A DNA stretch of 33,535 nt from a virus. Under the pieces are notes generated by a model. It ran no database searches, was not told where the DNA came from, and saw only the letters and a program-made list of their open reading frames with translations. The stretch's first letter is position 1. Each line of letters begins with the position of its first letter. Location of the stretch: positions 1 to 33,535 of the IMG/VR virus record IMGVR_UViG_3300024346_000273; one strand, given 5' to 3'. Below are positions 16,294 to 22,945 of the stretch, one piece after another. The position numbers were made by a program, and so were the translations under genes.

Positions 16294-16802
16294 GGCGGCA
16301 AAAGGCGGATGAATTTCCGGGACTCTTTGAAGTTACGGGACTTGTCCCACACCCCGTCCCCCTCACGGCCACCACTGGCTCCAGTGTTTCCCTCGATGGT
16401 TTTGATAACCCCTCTGGCATCATCAGCCACCAAGCCCGTATGACTCATGTCAAAAGTCACAATGTCCCCCGTCCGCAGTGATGGGATGTCGTCAGCGAAC
16501 AAAACCTGCAGGCCGCGTTTCTTGGCCCAGTCCTCCAAGCCAAACGCCGCCGCAGTCTTCGGCCTCCATTTTTCAAATCCGGCCGGCGTCAGCTTCAGTG
16601 CTGCCAGCACTTCCTTGTCCTTGCCCCATTCCCGGATGCACCAGCAGACAAAGGCCGCACACCATGGCCATCCAGTGCCCTCAAGATTGGTCGCCGCCTG
16701 ATATTCACGAACCCGCTTCCCGCTATTCCGCCCCACTTCACGCGCCCCCACCTCGCGGCGAGCGATCTCGATCAGCTTCTGGCGGACGGGGAGAGTGCTC
16801 AT
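16290..16802 (-). CDS. endolysin with CHAP-type amidase/peptidase domain
   Basis: The 170-residue protein is a single CHAP-like (NlpC/P60-type) domain that cleaves peptidoglycan. The catalytic cysteine is in GWPWCAAFVCWCIREW (Cys48), the histidine in TFDMSHTGLV (His121) and the third residue probably Asn139 or Glu137 in IEGNTGASGG. RREVGAREVGRNSGKRVREY is the usual opening of this subfamily. No signal peptide or wall-binding domain is present, so a holin should control release. Neighbours on both sides overlap by 4 bases. Confidence 0.88.
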   Translation of the reverse strand: MSTLPVRQKLIEIARREVGAREVGRNSGKRVREYQAATNLEGTGWPWCAAFVCWCIREWGKDKEVLAALKLTPAGFEKWRPKTAAAFGLEDWAKKRGLQVLFADDIPSLRTGDIVTFDMSHTGLVADDARGVIKTIEGNTGASGGREGDGVWDKSRNFKESRKFIRLLPP

Positions 16803-17026
16803 GATTTGCGAACCCAGGCCAGCAAAAGGTGGATGATGGTGTCGATGATCCAGCCAGCCTGCCCTTGCAGATAGGAAACCGCCTTTGTCCTCACGAACTC
16901 CAGCTTCTCAGAGCCGACCCCGAACCGGGCATCAGCAACACTGATCGCCTCAACAATCGCCGCGATTGCCAGCTTGTTGTTGTCAGCCAACCAGGTGGCG
17001 ATGTATTTCAGGAGGAAAACTTTCAT
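16799..17026 (-). CDS. small amphipathic protein, possible holin-related
   Basis: The 75 residues start MKVFLLKYIATWLADNNKLA, include RFGVGSEKLEFVRTKAVSYL (about 35-54) and end IIDTIIHLLLAWVRKS. The middle resembles the conserved end of LL-H-type holins, and the C-terminal segment could associate with membrane, but there is no long clear transmembrane helix. GGAGGAAAAC lies a few bases before the ATG, a good SD. Placement directly before the endolysin supports a lysis role; the call is tentative. Confidence 0.5.
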   Translation of the reverse strand: MKVFLLKYIATWLADNNKLAIAAIVEAISVADARFGVGSEKLEFVRTKAVSYLQGQAGWIIDTIIHLLLAWVRKS

Positions 17027-17310
17027 GGGGTAAAGCGCAGGCGCTTCAGGGTTTGCATCGCCGCTTGTTCGTCAGCGGCTTGGCGTTCCAGTTCGGACTT
17101 AGCGCGGGGAATCAGTGGGGTGAATTGGAGCGGTTCGGGTTGGATGGGCTTGGCCCACGAATCGATTTCAGCTATCTTGAGAGTTTGTTTTGCCGCCTGG
17201 TAATCGTGAGAGCAGCTAGTCAGGATCACCGAAAAGATTAACGCTGCCCTTAGTAACCATCCGCAGGCCGACCTGCAGAATGCCAGCAGCCATGAGAACC
17301 AAGTCAGCAT
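17023..17310 (-). CDS. small lipoprotein, candidate outer-membrane spanin (Rz1-like)
   Basis: From the ATG at 17310 the product is 95 residues. A hydrophobic segment ALIFSVIL is followed by the lipobox LTSC (Cys33), so the mature protein would be a lipoprotein of about 63 residues: SHDYQAAKQTLKIAEIDSWA and a helical end QAADEQAAMQTLKRLRFTP. A small lipoprotein in a lysis cassette is typical of an o-spanin. Its first 32 codons overlap the upstream 72-residue membrane gene in another frame, as nested Rz/Rz1 genes often do. The start is uncertain because no SD is seen and the frame is open further upstream. Confidence 0.55.
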   Translation of the reverse strand: MLTWFSWLLAFCRSACGWLLRAALIFSVILTSCSHDYQAAKQTLKIAEIDSWAKPIQPEPLQFTPLIPRAKSELERQAADEQAAMQTLKRLRFTP

Positions 17311-17434
17311 GGGCCGCGATCCACGGCGCGAGACCGGGAGCAAAGGAACCAACCGCACCGGCCACGGCAACCAACACCCCTGCGAAGGCGGTCTTGGATT
17401 TGAAGATGGATTTGGAGCTATTGATTTCATTCAT
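17216..17434 (-). CDS. small holin-like membrane protein
   Basis: The 72-residue product has a short polar start with KSIFKSKTAFAG, then one or two membrane segments (GVLVAVAGAVGSFAPGLAPW and LVLMAAGILQVGL) and the closing RMVTKGSVNLFGDPD. The pattern KSKT.wAG...a..g followed by a glycine-rich hairpin is common in small phage membrane proteins beside endolysins and fits a holin. The ATG overlaps the upstream stop by 4 bases. Confidence 0.6.
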   Translation of the reverse strand: MNEINSSKSIFKSKTAFAGVLVAVAGAVGSFAPGLAPWIAAHADLVLMAAGILQVGLRMVTKGSVNLFGDPD

Positions 17435-17826
17435 GGCTGGATAGGAGCTTCCTCCACGGGGTTAAGGATTTTGAGCTTCTCCACATCAGCCGCCGATGTG
17501 GTAGCGGCCCGCGAGGTTTCCTCTTTAGCCAGGATGCGCGTCGTGCTCTCGCTTGTGCGGAACATTGAGTTAGCCGCCTCGGTCACTGCTTTGACCCCAT
17601 AGTAATTGGCGATCTTGCCGGGGATCACCGTCTCATCCTTGCCAGTGTCGTTATAACTCAGCGTCCCCAGCGGCCCGGAATAACTGGCAGTCTCCCCAGC
17701 AGACTTCGTAAAGACCGATCCGCCCAAGGAAACCACAGACTCCCCGGAGCGGATCAGAGGCCGCACCGTGCAAGCGGCACACGCCAGCGCCGTGAAGGCG
17801 GATAGGGCGGCGATTGCTCGGAGCAT
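17431..17826 (-). CDS. lipoprotein at the head of the lysis and late operon
   Basis: Taking the ATG at 17826 gives 131 residues beginning MLRAIAALSAFTALACAACT, a signal peptide with a lipoprotein-type cysteine (Cys16 or Cys19), followed by GSVFTKSAGETASYSGPLGT and a helical C-terminal half. An upstream GGGATAGG may serve as SD. The frame stays open to 18066, but that part encodes the 9-bp repeats and overlaps plus-strand genes, so it is not accepted as coding. The protein may aid lysis or alter the cell envelope; it is not recognisable as a known family. Confidence 0.6.
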   Translation of the reverse strand: MLRAIAALSAFTALACAACTVRPLIRSGESVVSLGGSVFTKSAGETASYSGPLGTLSYNDTGKDETVIPGKIANYYGVKAVTEAANSMFRTSESTTRILAKEETSRAATTSAADVEKLKILNPVEEAPIQP

Positions 17827-17867
17827 GGCGGACCTATCCCTTTTTATAGGGCTTCCCGCAAGACTGG

Positions 17868-17887
17868 ATTTCTGTCGTGTCAGAAAT
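17868..17887. promoter_or_regulatory. inverted repeat in the divergent control region
   Basis: ATTTCTG-TCGTGT-CAGAAAT has perfect 7-bp arms around a 6-base spacer. It lies between the leftward lysis/late genes and the rightward terminase genes and directly borders the 9-bp repeats. Such a site could bind a dimeric regulator, for example the HTH protein encoded at 17957. A minus-strand TATAAA at about 17845-17850 is a possible -10 element for the leftward operon. Confidence 0.45.
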
Positions 17888-17890
17888 AAA

Positions 17891-17944
17891 GGAACATTCG
17901 GAACATTAGGCACACTAAGAACTTGCGGCACATTGGGAACTCCA
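17891..17944. repeat. six imperfect 9-bp tandem repeats
   Basis: Six head-to-tail units with consensus GGAACATTR follow one another: GGAACATTC, GGAACATTA, GGCACACTA, AGAACTTGC, GGCACATTG, GGAACTCCA. They fill the gap between the divergent operons and end 12 bases before the ATG at 17957. Read on the minus strand they would encode a VPN-type repeat, but no start there is credible. A protein-binding array for late control is the likely use; a chance microsatellite cannot be excluded. Confidence 0.6.
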
Positions 17945-17956
17945 TACTTTTCACCC

Positions 17957-18112
17957 ATGGCAAAACTCAGCACCTCCCAAGCTGCCAAGAAACTCAACAT
18001 CAGCCGCCAGCACGTCGTCCGGCTATGCAAGGCCGGGGTGCTCACCGGCTCCCGCCTCCATGACAAAAGCTGGTGGCAAGTCGAGCTGCCAAAAAAGGAG
18101 GCCGACCCATGA
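17957..18112 (+). CDS. small MerR/excisionase-like HTH protein
   Basis: The 51-residue product MAKLSTSQAAKKLNISRQHV continues with VRLCKAGVLTGSRLHDKSWW, the HTH_17 pattern (helix-turn-helix plus a wing ending in a Trp-rich strand) known from AlpA/Xis-like proteins. It is the first gene of the rightward terminase operon and sits next to the repeat array, so self-regulation or late control is likely. It is too small to be a full excisionase with certainty. The stop overlaps the next start by 4 bases. Confidence 0.7.
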   Translation: MAKLSTSQAAKKLNISRQHVVRLCKAGVLTGSRLHDKSWWQVELPKKEADP

Positions 18113-18261
18113 GACTCCTCAACGCCCTGATCAACCTCGGCCTCCAGCTCATCGCCGCCGCCCTCGCCATCATCGCTATCCCGCCGGCCATCTGCGCCGC
18201 CGTCATCCTCTTACTAGCCTCCACCATCTCCCATCATGCAGACCACCAAGTCCCACGATAG
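18109..18261 (+). CDS. tiny membrane protein
   Basis: The 50 residues MRLLNALINLGLQLIAAALA continue with IIAIPPAICAAVILLLASTI and a polar end SHHADHQVPR, giving one long or two short membrane helices split by Pro-Pro. AAGGAGG lies 8 bases before the ATG, the best SD in the window, and the start overlaps the preceding stop by 4 bases; the end overlaps the small terminase by 26 bases. The function is unknown; a holin-like or packaging-related role is possible. Confidence 0.6.
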   Translation: MRLLNALINLGLQLIAAALAIIAIPPAICAAVILLLASTISHHADHQVPR

Positions 18262-18712
18262 CCTCGGCCGCACCCGCCGCGTCAGCCAGGGTGGAGCCGG
18301 TCCCAAGCCTCTGCCCAGCAAAGATGCACCGAAGGCCGGAGAGTTCGACCCCCGCCCGCCTGACCATCTGGAAGCCCACGGCCTCAAGTTCTGGGACGAC
18401 GCCGTGGAGTGCCTCCTGTTGATGGGATTCATCGACGCCGCCGACCGAATCTTCCTGATCCACGCCGCCGAATCCTTTCAGCTTTACAAGGAATGCCGCG
18501 ACTCCATCCAGCTGGATGGCCGCACCGTCTGTGACAACCAAGGCAACGTCAAAGCCCACCCTTTGATGAATACCATGCTCAAGTCAGGAAAGGATTGCTT
18601 CAGCTACCTCTCCAGCCTCGGCCTCACCCCATCCGCCCGCGCCAAGTTCGGCGGCAACGTCAAAGAAGAAGACCCCTTTGCCGAACTCCTCAAAGCCCAG
18701 CGGGGAAACTGA
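18236..18712 (+). CDS. terminase small subunit (P27 family)
   Basis: The 158-residue protein recognises phage DNA for packaging. PRPPDHLEAHGLKFWDDAVE (about 40-59), LLLMGFIDAADRIFLIHAAE and the late MNTMLKSGKDCFSYLSSLGL with TPSARAKFGG are the classical Terminase_4/P27 features. It precedes an HNH nuclease and the large terminase, a fixed trio in cos-type HK97-like phages, which suggests packaging from cohesive ends. Confidence 0.92.
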   Translation: MQTTKSHDSLGRTRRVSQGGAGPKPLPSKDAPKAGEFDPRPPDHLEAHGLKFWDDAVECLLLMGFIDAADRIFLIHAAESFQLYKECRDSIQLDGRTVCDNQGNVKAHPLMNTMLKSGKDCFSYLSSLGLTPSARAKFGGNVKEEDPFAELLKAQRGN

Positions 18713-19054
18713 ATGCCCACCAAGCCGCCCCAGCACAGCCTGCCCAAGTTCACCGCGCCGTCACACGCTAGGCAGGTCTACGATCGGCAAACCCGGCGGA
18801 TGACTGCCGGCCTGCGGATCGCCTCCGATCTCCGCAATTCCAATTTCTGGAAGCGCGTCAGGCTCACCTACATCTCCCGGAATCCCATCTGCGAAAACCC
18901 CCACGGCTGGCACGGCGAGTTCCCCCCGCCAGCGCAGGAAGTCCATCACAAGGAAAGCCTGCAGACCGCCCCTCACCTCGCCTTCGTGCATTCCAATCTC
19001 ATGGCCCTCTGCGTCAAGTGTCACGCCAAATTCAGCCAAGAGGAAAGACAATGA
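18713..19054 (+). CDS. HNH endonuclease of the packaging module
   Basis: The 113-residue protein carries the HNH fold: ICENPHGWHG supplies an early cysteine, QEVHHKESLQ the catalytic His pair, NLMALCVKCHAKFSQEE the closing Asn, zinc cysteines and His. HNH proteins next to terminase genes stimulate cos cleavage in HK97-like phages. The start immediately follows the small terminase stop, and the large terminase begins 3 bases after its stop. Confidence 0.9.
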   Translation: MPTKPPQHSLPKFTAPSHARQVYDRQTRRMTAGLRIASDLRNSNFWKRVRLTYISRNPICENPHGWHGEFPPPAQEVHHKESLQTAPHLAFVHSNLMALCVKCHAKFSQEERQ

Positions 19055-19057
19055 ACC

Positions 19058-20770
19058 ATGCCAGCCAAGCGCCACACCGCCCCGGCAGACGACCCCGCCA
19101 CCGCCTACGCCCGATCCGTCCTATCCGGTGAGACTCCAGCCGGGAAGCTCGTCAAGCTGGCCTGCCAACGGCATTTGAATGATTTGGACCGGCAGGGCAC
19201 CGCGGCTTTCCCATACGTCTGGGAGCCTGACCGTGGCGCGAACCTCGATGCCTTCTGTCTGCTGCTCCGCCAATACACCGGCGAGTGGGCCGGCCAGCCC
19301 CTCAGTCTCGCCCCCTTCCAGAAGTTCGTGGCGTATAGCATCTTTTCATGGGTCTATGCCGACAGCGGGATGCGTCGATTCAAAACCGCCGTCATGCGTG
19401 TGCCCCGGAAGAACGGCAAAACCTGTTTCGCCGCTGCCATCGCCCTTTACCTGCTGGCCCTTGATGACGAGCCGGGTGCCCAAATCTTTGCCGCCGCCAC
19501 CAAGCGGGATCAGGCCCGGCTCGTCTTCCGGGATTCCTGCACCATGCTGCGGAAGGCCCACCCCAAAGTCCGCGCCCGGTTCGTCGAAAAGGTCAGCGTG
19601 CTAGAGTTCCCGTCCACCAATTCCCGCTTTGAGCCACTAGCCGCAGACTCCGACAAGCTTGACGGCCTGAACCCCCACGCTGCCATCTGCGACGAAACAC
19701 ATGCCTGGGCGTCCCGTGATCTGTGGGATGTCCTCCAGTCAGGTATGGGTGCCCGCCGCCAGCCGCTCATGCTGGACATCTCCACCGCAGGCAATAACAC
19801 CCACTCATTCGCTTTCGAGACCCATAAGCGGGCCGAAGATGTCCTGACCGGAACACTGCACGACGAGGCATTTTTCGCGTTCATCGCCATGGCCGACCCG
19901 GAAGACATCGACCGATGGGACGATCCGGCAGTCTGGCAGAAAGCCAACCCCGGCTACCTGACGATCAAGCCCAAGCACTATTTCGAGACAGAGGTCTCCA
20001 AAGTCCGCGCCACCCCATCCGCCCTCCCCGACTTCCTGACAAAACAGCTCAACATCTGGGCCAACGTCGCAGAGCGGTGGCTCGATCCCGACGACTGGAA
20101 GAAAGGCGGCTGCGAAGGCCTGGCCGAAAAGCTAAAAGGCCGGAAATGCCACGGTGCCCTCGATCTCGCCAAGGTCAGCGACCTTTCCGCCTTTGCCCTC
20201 GTCTTTCGGCCTGACGAGGTCTTCAAAGCCATCGGCGTCAGGAAGCACGCCCTGCTCGTCTGGCACTGGTGCCCCGGCGACGACATCGCCACCCGCACCC
20301 GCGAGCACCGCGTGCCTTACGAGAGCTGGAAAAAGGCAGGCTGGATCAACGCCACCGCCGGCAACACCACCGACTTCGTCGCCCTCCGGCACGGCATCCA
20401 ACGGATCTGCGCCGACTATGAAGTCACGGATGTAGCCTTCGACCGATGGGGAAGCCTCGAAACTGTCCAGCACCTCCAAGAAGACGGGATGCAGGTCTTT
20501 GAGTTCGGCCAAGGCTACAAATCCATGGGTGCCCCCACCTCAGAGTTTGAGCGCCTCGTCAAAGGCGGCCACCTCCTGCACGATGGAAGCCCACTCCTCG
20601 CATGGGAGGCCGGCAACGTCGCCTGTGAGATGGACCCCAGCGGAGCCATCAAGCCCAACAAAAAGCGCAGCCGCGAAAAGATCGACGGCATCGTCGCCGC
20701 CGTGATGGCTCTAGGCCGGGCCATGGCCCAGGAGGAGGTAGTCGCGGCACCCACCGTCTGGGTAGCCTGA
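19058..20770 (+). CDS. terminase large subunit (Terminase_1)
   Basis: The 570-residue packaging motor has an N-terminal ATPase with Walker A RVPRKNGKT (about 114-122), Walker B AAICDETH (about 208-215) and a coupling STAGNN (242-247), then a nuclease domain with acidic residues in HGALDLAKVSDLSAFALVF (about 365-383), TDVAFDRWGS and the C-terminal REKIDGIVAAVMALGRA. All key residues expected for the Terminase_1 (PF03354-like) family can be seen. It is the last gene of the rightward unit and converges on the early genes. Confidence 0.96.
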   Translation: MPAKRHTAPADDPATAYARSVLSGETPAGKLVKLACQRHLNDLDRQGTAAFPYVWEPDRGANLDAFCLLLRQYTGEWAGQPLSLAPFQKFVAYSIFSWVYADSGMRRFKTAVMRVPRKNGKTCFAAAIALYLLALDDEPGAQIFAAATKRDQARLVFRDSCTMLRKAHPKVRARFVEKVSVLEFPSTNSRFEPLAADSDKLDGLNPHAAICDETHAWASRDLWDVLQSGMGARRQPLMLDISTAGNNTHSFAFETHKRAEDVLTGTLHDEAFFAFIAMADPEDIDRWDDPAVWQKANPGYLTIKPKHYFETEVSKVRATPSALPDFLTKQLNIWANVAERWLDPDDWKKGGCEGLAEKLKGRKCHGALDLAKVSDLSAFALVFRPDEVFKAIGVRKHALLVWHWCPGDDIATRTREHRVPYESWKKAGWINATAGNTTDFVALRHGIQRICADYEVTDVAFDRWGSLETVQHLQEDGMQVFEFGQGYKSMGAPTSEFERLVKGGHLLHDGSPLLAWEAGNVACEMDPSGAIKPNKKRSREKIDGIVAAVMALGRAMAQEEVVAAPTVWVA

Positions 20771-20780
20771 TCTTAGTGGC

Positions 20781-20851
20781 GCAGCAGGGCGGGCCCCTAT
20801 GGCGTTGTTCTGCCATGCTGCGGGGCGTAACTCGTTGGTTTGCAATGAGTT
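20781..20851. other. stem-loops between converging operons
   Basis: The 107-base gap 20771-20877 separates the large terminase and a leftward gene. It can form AACTCGTT-GGTTTGC-AATGAGTT (20829-20851; 8-bp stem with one G-T pair) and ATGGC-GTTGTTCT-GCCAT (20799-20816), with flanking GCAGCA/TGCTGC. GGGCCC occurs twice (20791 and 20859). No U-run follows, so a bidirectional terminator is plausible but unproven. Confidence 0.4.
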
Positions 20852-20877
20852 TATAGGTGGGCCCAGAAACACTGCTT

Positions 20878-21051
20878 TTAGTGATCCAGCATCCGCCGCA
20901 CCATCTCCACCATCTCCCACCGATTACACGTCGTCCGCCCCTCCAGCCTGACAATAATCTGAGCGATCAGCCGAAGCAGGCCCGCGTCAGTCATCCCGGC
21001 GGCGTGCGCGGCGCGGATCGTTTTATCGGCGTTGGCTTGGAGGGTGGTCAT
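20878..21051 (-). CDS. small unknown phage protein
   Basis: A 57-residue frame from ATG 21051 reads MTTLQANADKTIRAAHAAGM, then TDAGLLRLIAQIIVRLEGRT and RWEMVEMVRRMLDH. It is helical and charged. The start overlaps the preceding stop by 4 bases, as throughout this operon, which supports translation. It is the last gene of the leftward early unit. No family is recognised. Confidence 0.6.
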   Translation of the reverse strand: MTTLQANADKTIRAAHAAGMTDAGLLRLIAQIIVRLEGRTTCNRWEMVEMVRRMLDH

Positions 21052-21266
21052 TTTGATGGGTTGGCATTGGACAAGGCAAAGCGCAGTCCGTCGTCAGCCT
21101 CGTCACTGGCCAACAGCATCATGGGCATTCCTTCCTCTATCACCGGCTTGGCCCATCGTATCTCGCAGGGCGAGTATTCACCGTGAGATGATTCGATTTG
21201 CACATCCAAGTCGCCATGAGACGCGAGGCAATTACTTAAGACCGTTATCAGTTCGGAGGTTTTCAT
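21048..21266 (-). CDS. small conserved phage protein
   Basis: The 72 residues begin MKTSELITVLSNCLASHGDL, a start typical of small phage proteins of the type in which a short helix and a DL(E/D)V strand are followed by a beta hairpin. The rest (QIESSHGEYSPCEIRWAKP) fits such a fold. Function is unknown. Both ends overlap neighbours by 4 bases. Confidence 0.6.
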   Translation of the reverse strand: MKTSELITVLSNCLASHGDLDVQIESSHGEYSPCEIRWAKPVIEEGMPMMLLASDEADDGLRFALSNANPSK

Positions 21267-21496
21267 CCGGCAATCTGAGTCGCTTTCTTTTCATCATCCG
21301 AAAGCCGGCACCATTCATCGACGGCACGCCAGAATTTAAGACCTTGGCGGGCGGCTGGGTCTCCATTCTTTTTGACCTTACCCGGCCCGCAGAAGTAGTG
21401 GAACTCAAAGGTAAATCCTTTGTATCGGTAGATGTTGGCGTAGGTCACGATCGCGTGGCATCGGCCTGTGTCGTCTCTGTGGAAGTGGTCGCTCAT
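21263..21496 (-). CDS. small unknown protein
   Basis: The 77 residues from ATG 21496 (MSDHFHRDDTGRCHAIVTYA) include an aromatic strand YRYKGFTFEFHYFCGPG and end WRAVDEWCRLSDDEKKATQI. The start was set by the 4-base overlap with the preceding stop; the longer frame to 21529 is less likely. No family is recognised. Confidence 0.55.
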   Translation of the reverse strand: MSDHFHRDDTGRCHAIVTYANIYRYKGFTFEFHYFCGPGKVKKNGDPAARQGLKFWRAVDEWCRLSDDEKKATQIAG

Positions 21497-21882
21497 GGTT
21501 TTTGATTGGTTGTGGATGGCTTGTGACAAGGCATCCAGTCCTCGCCGGGGCGTTTAATTTCAGAACATTTCTGAAGGGCTTCGTAGGTGGACCAGCCCTT
21601 ATGCCCAAGGTTTACGTGGGTTTTCGCAACGCTTGATACCATCCACCACTGGGTATCGCCTATACTCCTGATGGCGCTCCCCGGCGGCACATCCTCCGGC
21701 CCTAGCGGCTCAGTTACTGGCTCGGGCTTAATGCGGTAGCAGTCTGGAGCGCAGGAAAAATCCAGTTCAACTGCTTCTTCCCAATCTTCACAGCCATTGC
21801 TGTTGACGAGAATCTCGATCGTTTTGCCTTTGGCGAGGGCTTGGACAAGCGGCGTGTAGAGGTGTGCGTTTTGTTTGTTCAT
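21493..21882 (-). CDS. phage accessory protein with YRIKPEP motif
   Basis: The 129-residue product from ATG 21882 begins MNKQNAHLYTPLVQALAKGK and contains CYRIKPEP (about 49-56). This combination of AHL..PL..A...G.....N and YRIKP is seen in many small phage proteins of unknown function. A second part (WWMVSSVAKTHVNLGHKGWS) follows. The leader is strikingly A/C-rich (repeated CCAA). The start overlaps the preceding stop by 4 bases. Confidence 0.6.
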   Translation of the reverse strand: MNKQNAHLYTPLVQALAKGKTIEILVNSNGCEDWEEAVELDFSCAPDCYRIKPEPVTEPLGPEDVPPGSAIRSIGDTQWWMVSSVAKTHVNLGHKGWSTYEALQKCSEIKRPGEDWMPCHKPSTTNQKP

Positions 21883-22253
21883 ATTTTTGGTGTTTGGTTG
21901 GTTGGTTGATCGTGGTTTGCAATAAACTCCCAAGTAGCCAGCAGTCGCGGGATCGTTGCCAGTCCGGCCTCAATGTCATCAGGCATCCCGTGGTTGTGCA
22001 TCTTGATCCACGTTCCATCAGAAAGTTCACCGTGCAGCTCGATCTCGTAGGCAAAATACGTGCCGTGCTGGGTTGCGGCTATTGTTACCTGCATCCCCTC
22101 CTTGCGGTGGTTGCAGGCGCATCTGGTCGGAGTCTCGAAACGCTTACAAAAGCATCTCACGTATTTGCGGAATTGGTCCTGGTATTCCTTCCAGCCTTCG
22201 GCCAGTAAAAGTGCGTAAATGGATTCGTTCATGGTTTTTTGGTTCGGGTTCAT
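21879..22253 (-). CDS. unknown protein with Cys/His cluster
   Basis: The 124 residues start MNPNQKTMNESIYALLLAEG (or at Met8). RYVRCFCKRFETPTRCACNH-like cysteine spacing (C-x-C and C-x-C-x-H, about 33-48) suggests a metal site, followed by a beta-rich region HGTYFAYEIELHGELSDG. No known family is recognised. It overlaps the helicase loader stop by 4 bases, so it is co-translated with replication genes. Confidence 0.5.
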   Translation of the reverse strand: MNPNQKTMNESIYALLLAEGWKEYQDQFRKYVRCFCKRFETPTRCACNHRKEGMQVTIAATQHGTYFAYEIELHGELSDGTWIKMHNHGMPDDIEAGLATIPRLLATWEFIANHDQPTNQTPKI

Positions 22254-22945
22254 CCCTCAAAAATAACGGAGTGCTGCACCAGCCGCCGCTCGATCGCGTC
22301 AGCCGTGCCCTGATCCACTCCCTTCCCTGCCGCGATCTTCGCCGCCAATCTCCCCGGCCCATGCTGTGCCGTCCAGCAGGTCAGCAGCAGGGAGGTGTTC
22401 CGGTGCTCCAGTAGCTCAAAAAGTTTCTCAGCGAACGCCTCCGTGAACTTCACCTCAGCCAAGTCATCAATCACCAAAAGCGGCACATTCCGCAGACCGG
22501 CCAGAGTTTTCCGCGCATCGTCCCGGTCCGCCCCATCCAGCATGGCCGCATTGAGCGCCAGAGCGCGCAGGGCGGCTCCGGTGAGCCATCGGAAGGGGAT
22601 TGCCGCAGACAGCACCATCAAGGCCATACAGTGCGTTTTCCCGCAGCCGGACGGCCCATGGATTCCTAGTCCCGTTTCACCCACCTTCGGAAGCCAGCTT
22701 GCGGCTTGCCGGAGCCGCTGCGAAACGGATTCGATTTGGGCGCACTGGTAGGCTGGCGGGACGATCTTTTCCCAGGCGTCGCGAAAGCTCTTCGCGGCCT
22801 TCGCAGTCGCCTCCTCAAGTGCACGTTTGTCATCGCAGGCTTGGCACAGGCAGGCGAGGCCGGCCAGCAGCTCACGGCCCAGGAAGATCACAGCCTCGCG
22901 GGTCACGGCAGTGCCGCAGATTGGACAGGGTGCGGTGCGGGTCAT
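22250..22945 (-). CDS. DnaC-like helicase loader ATPase with zinc finger
   Basis: The 231-residue protein from ATG 22945 begins with a zinc finger (CPICG at 7-11 and CLCQAC at 32-37), then a linker and a AAA+ core with Walker A GPSGCGKT (97-104) and Walker B LLVIDDLAEV (156-165). This layout is that of IstB/DnaC-type loaders that place the replicative helicase on the origin. It follows an O-like initiator with a 4-base overlap, so the pair is probably the lambda O/P counterpart. The frame is open to 23230, but that part overlaps the initiator in another frame. Confidence 0.85.
   Translation of the reverse strand: MTRTAPCPICGTAVTREAVIFLGRELLAGLACLCQACDDKRALEEATAKAAKSFRDAWEKIVPPAYQCAQIESVSQRLRQAASWLPKVGETGLGIHGPSGCGKTHCMALMVLSAAIPFRWLTGAALRALALNAAMLDGADRDDARKTLAGLRNVPLLVIDDLAEVKFTEAFAEKLFELLEHRNTSLLLTCWTAQHGPGRLAAKIAAGKGVDQGTADAIERRLVQHSVIFEG

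Noticed and set aside
17311-17430. Upstream extension of the small lipoprotein
   Set aside because: It reads through the 72-residue membrane gene in another frame and puts the lipobox far from the N terminus.
17827-18066. Upstream extension of the first late lipoprotein
   Set aside because: It would place the signal peptide in the middle, contains the VPN-type repeats from the 9-bp array and overlaps plus-strand genes.
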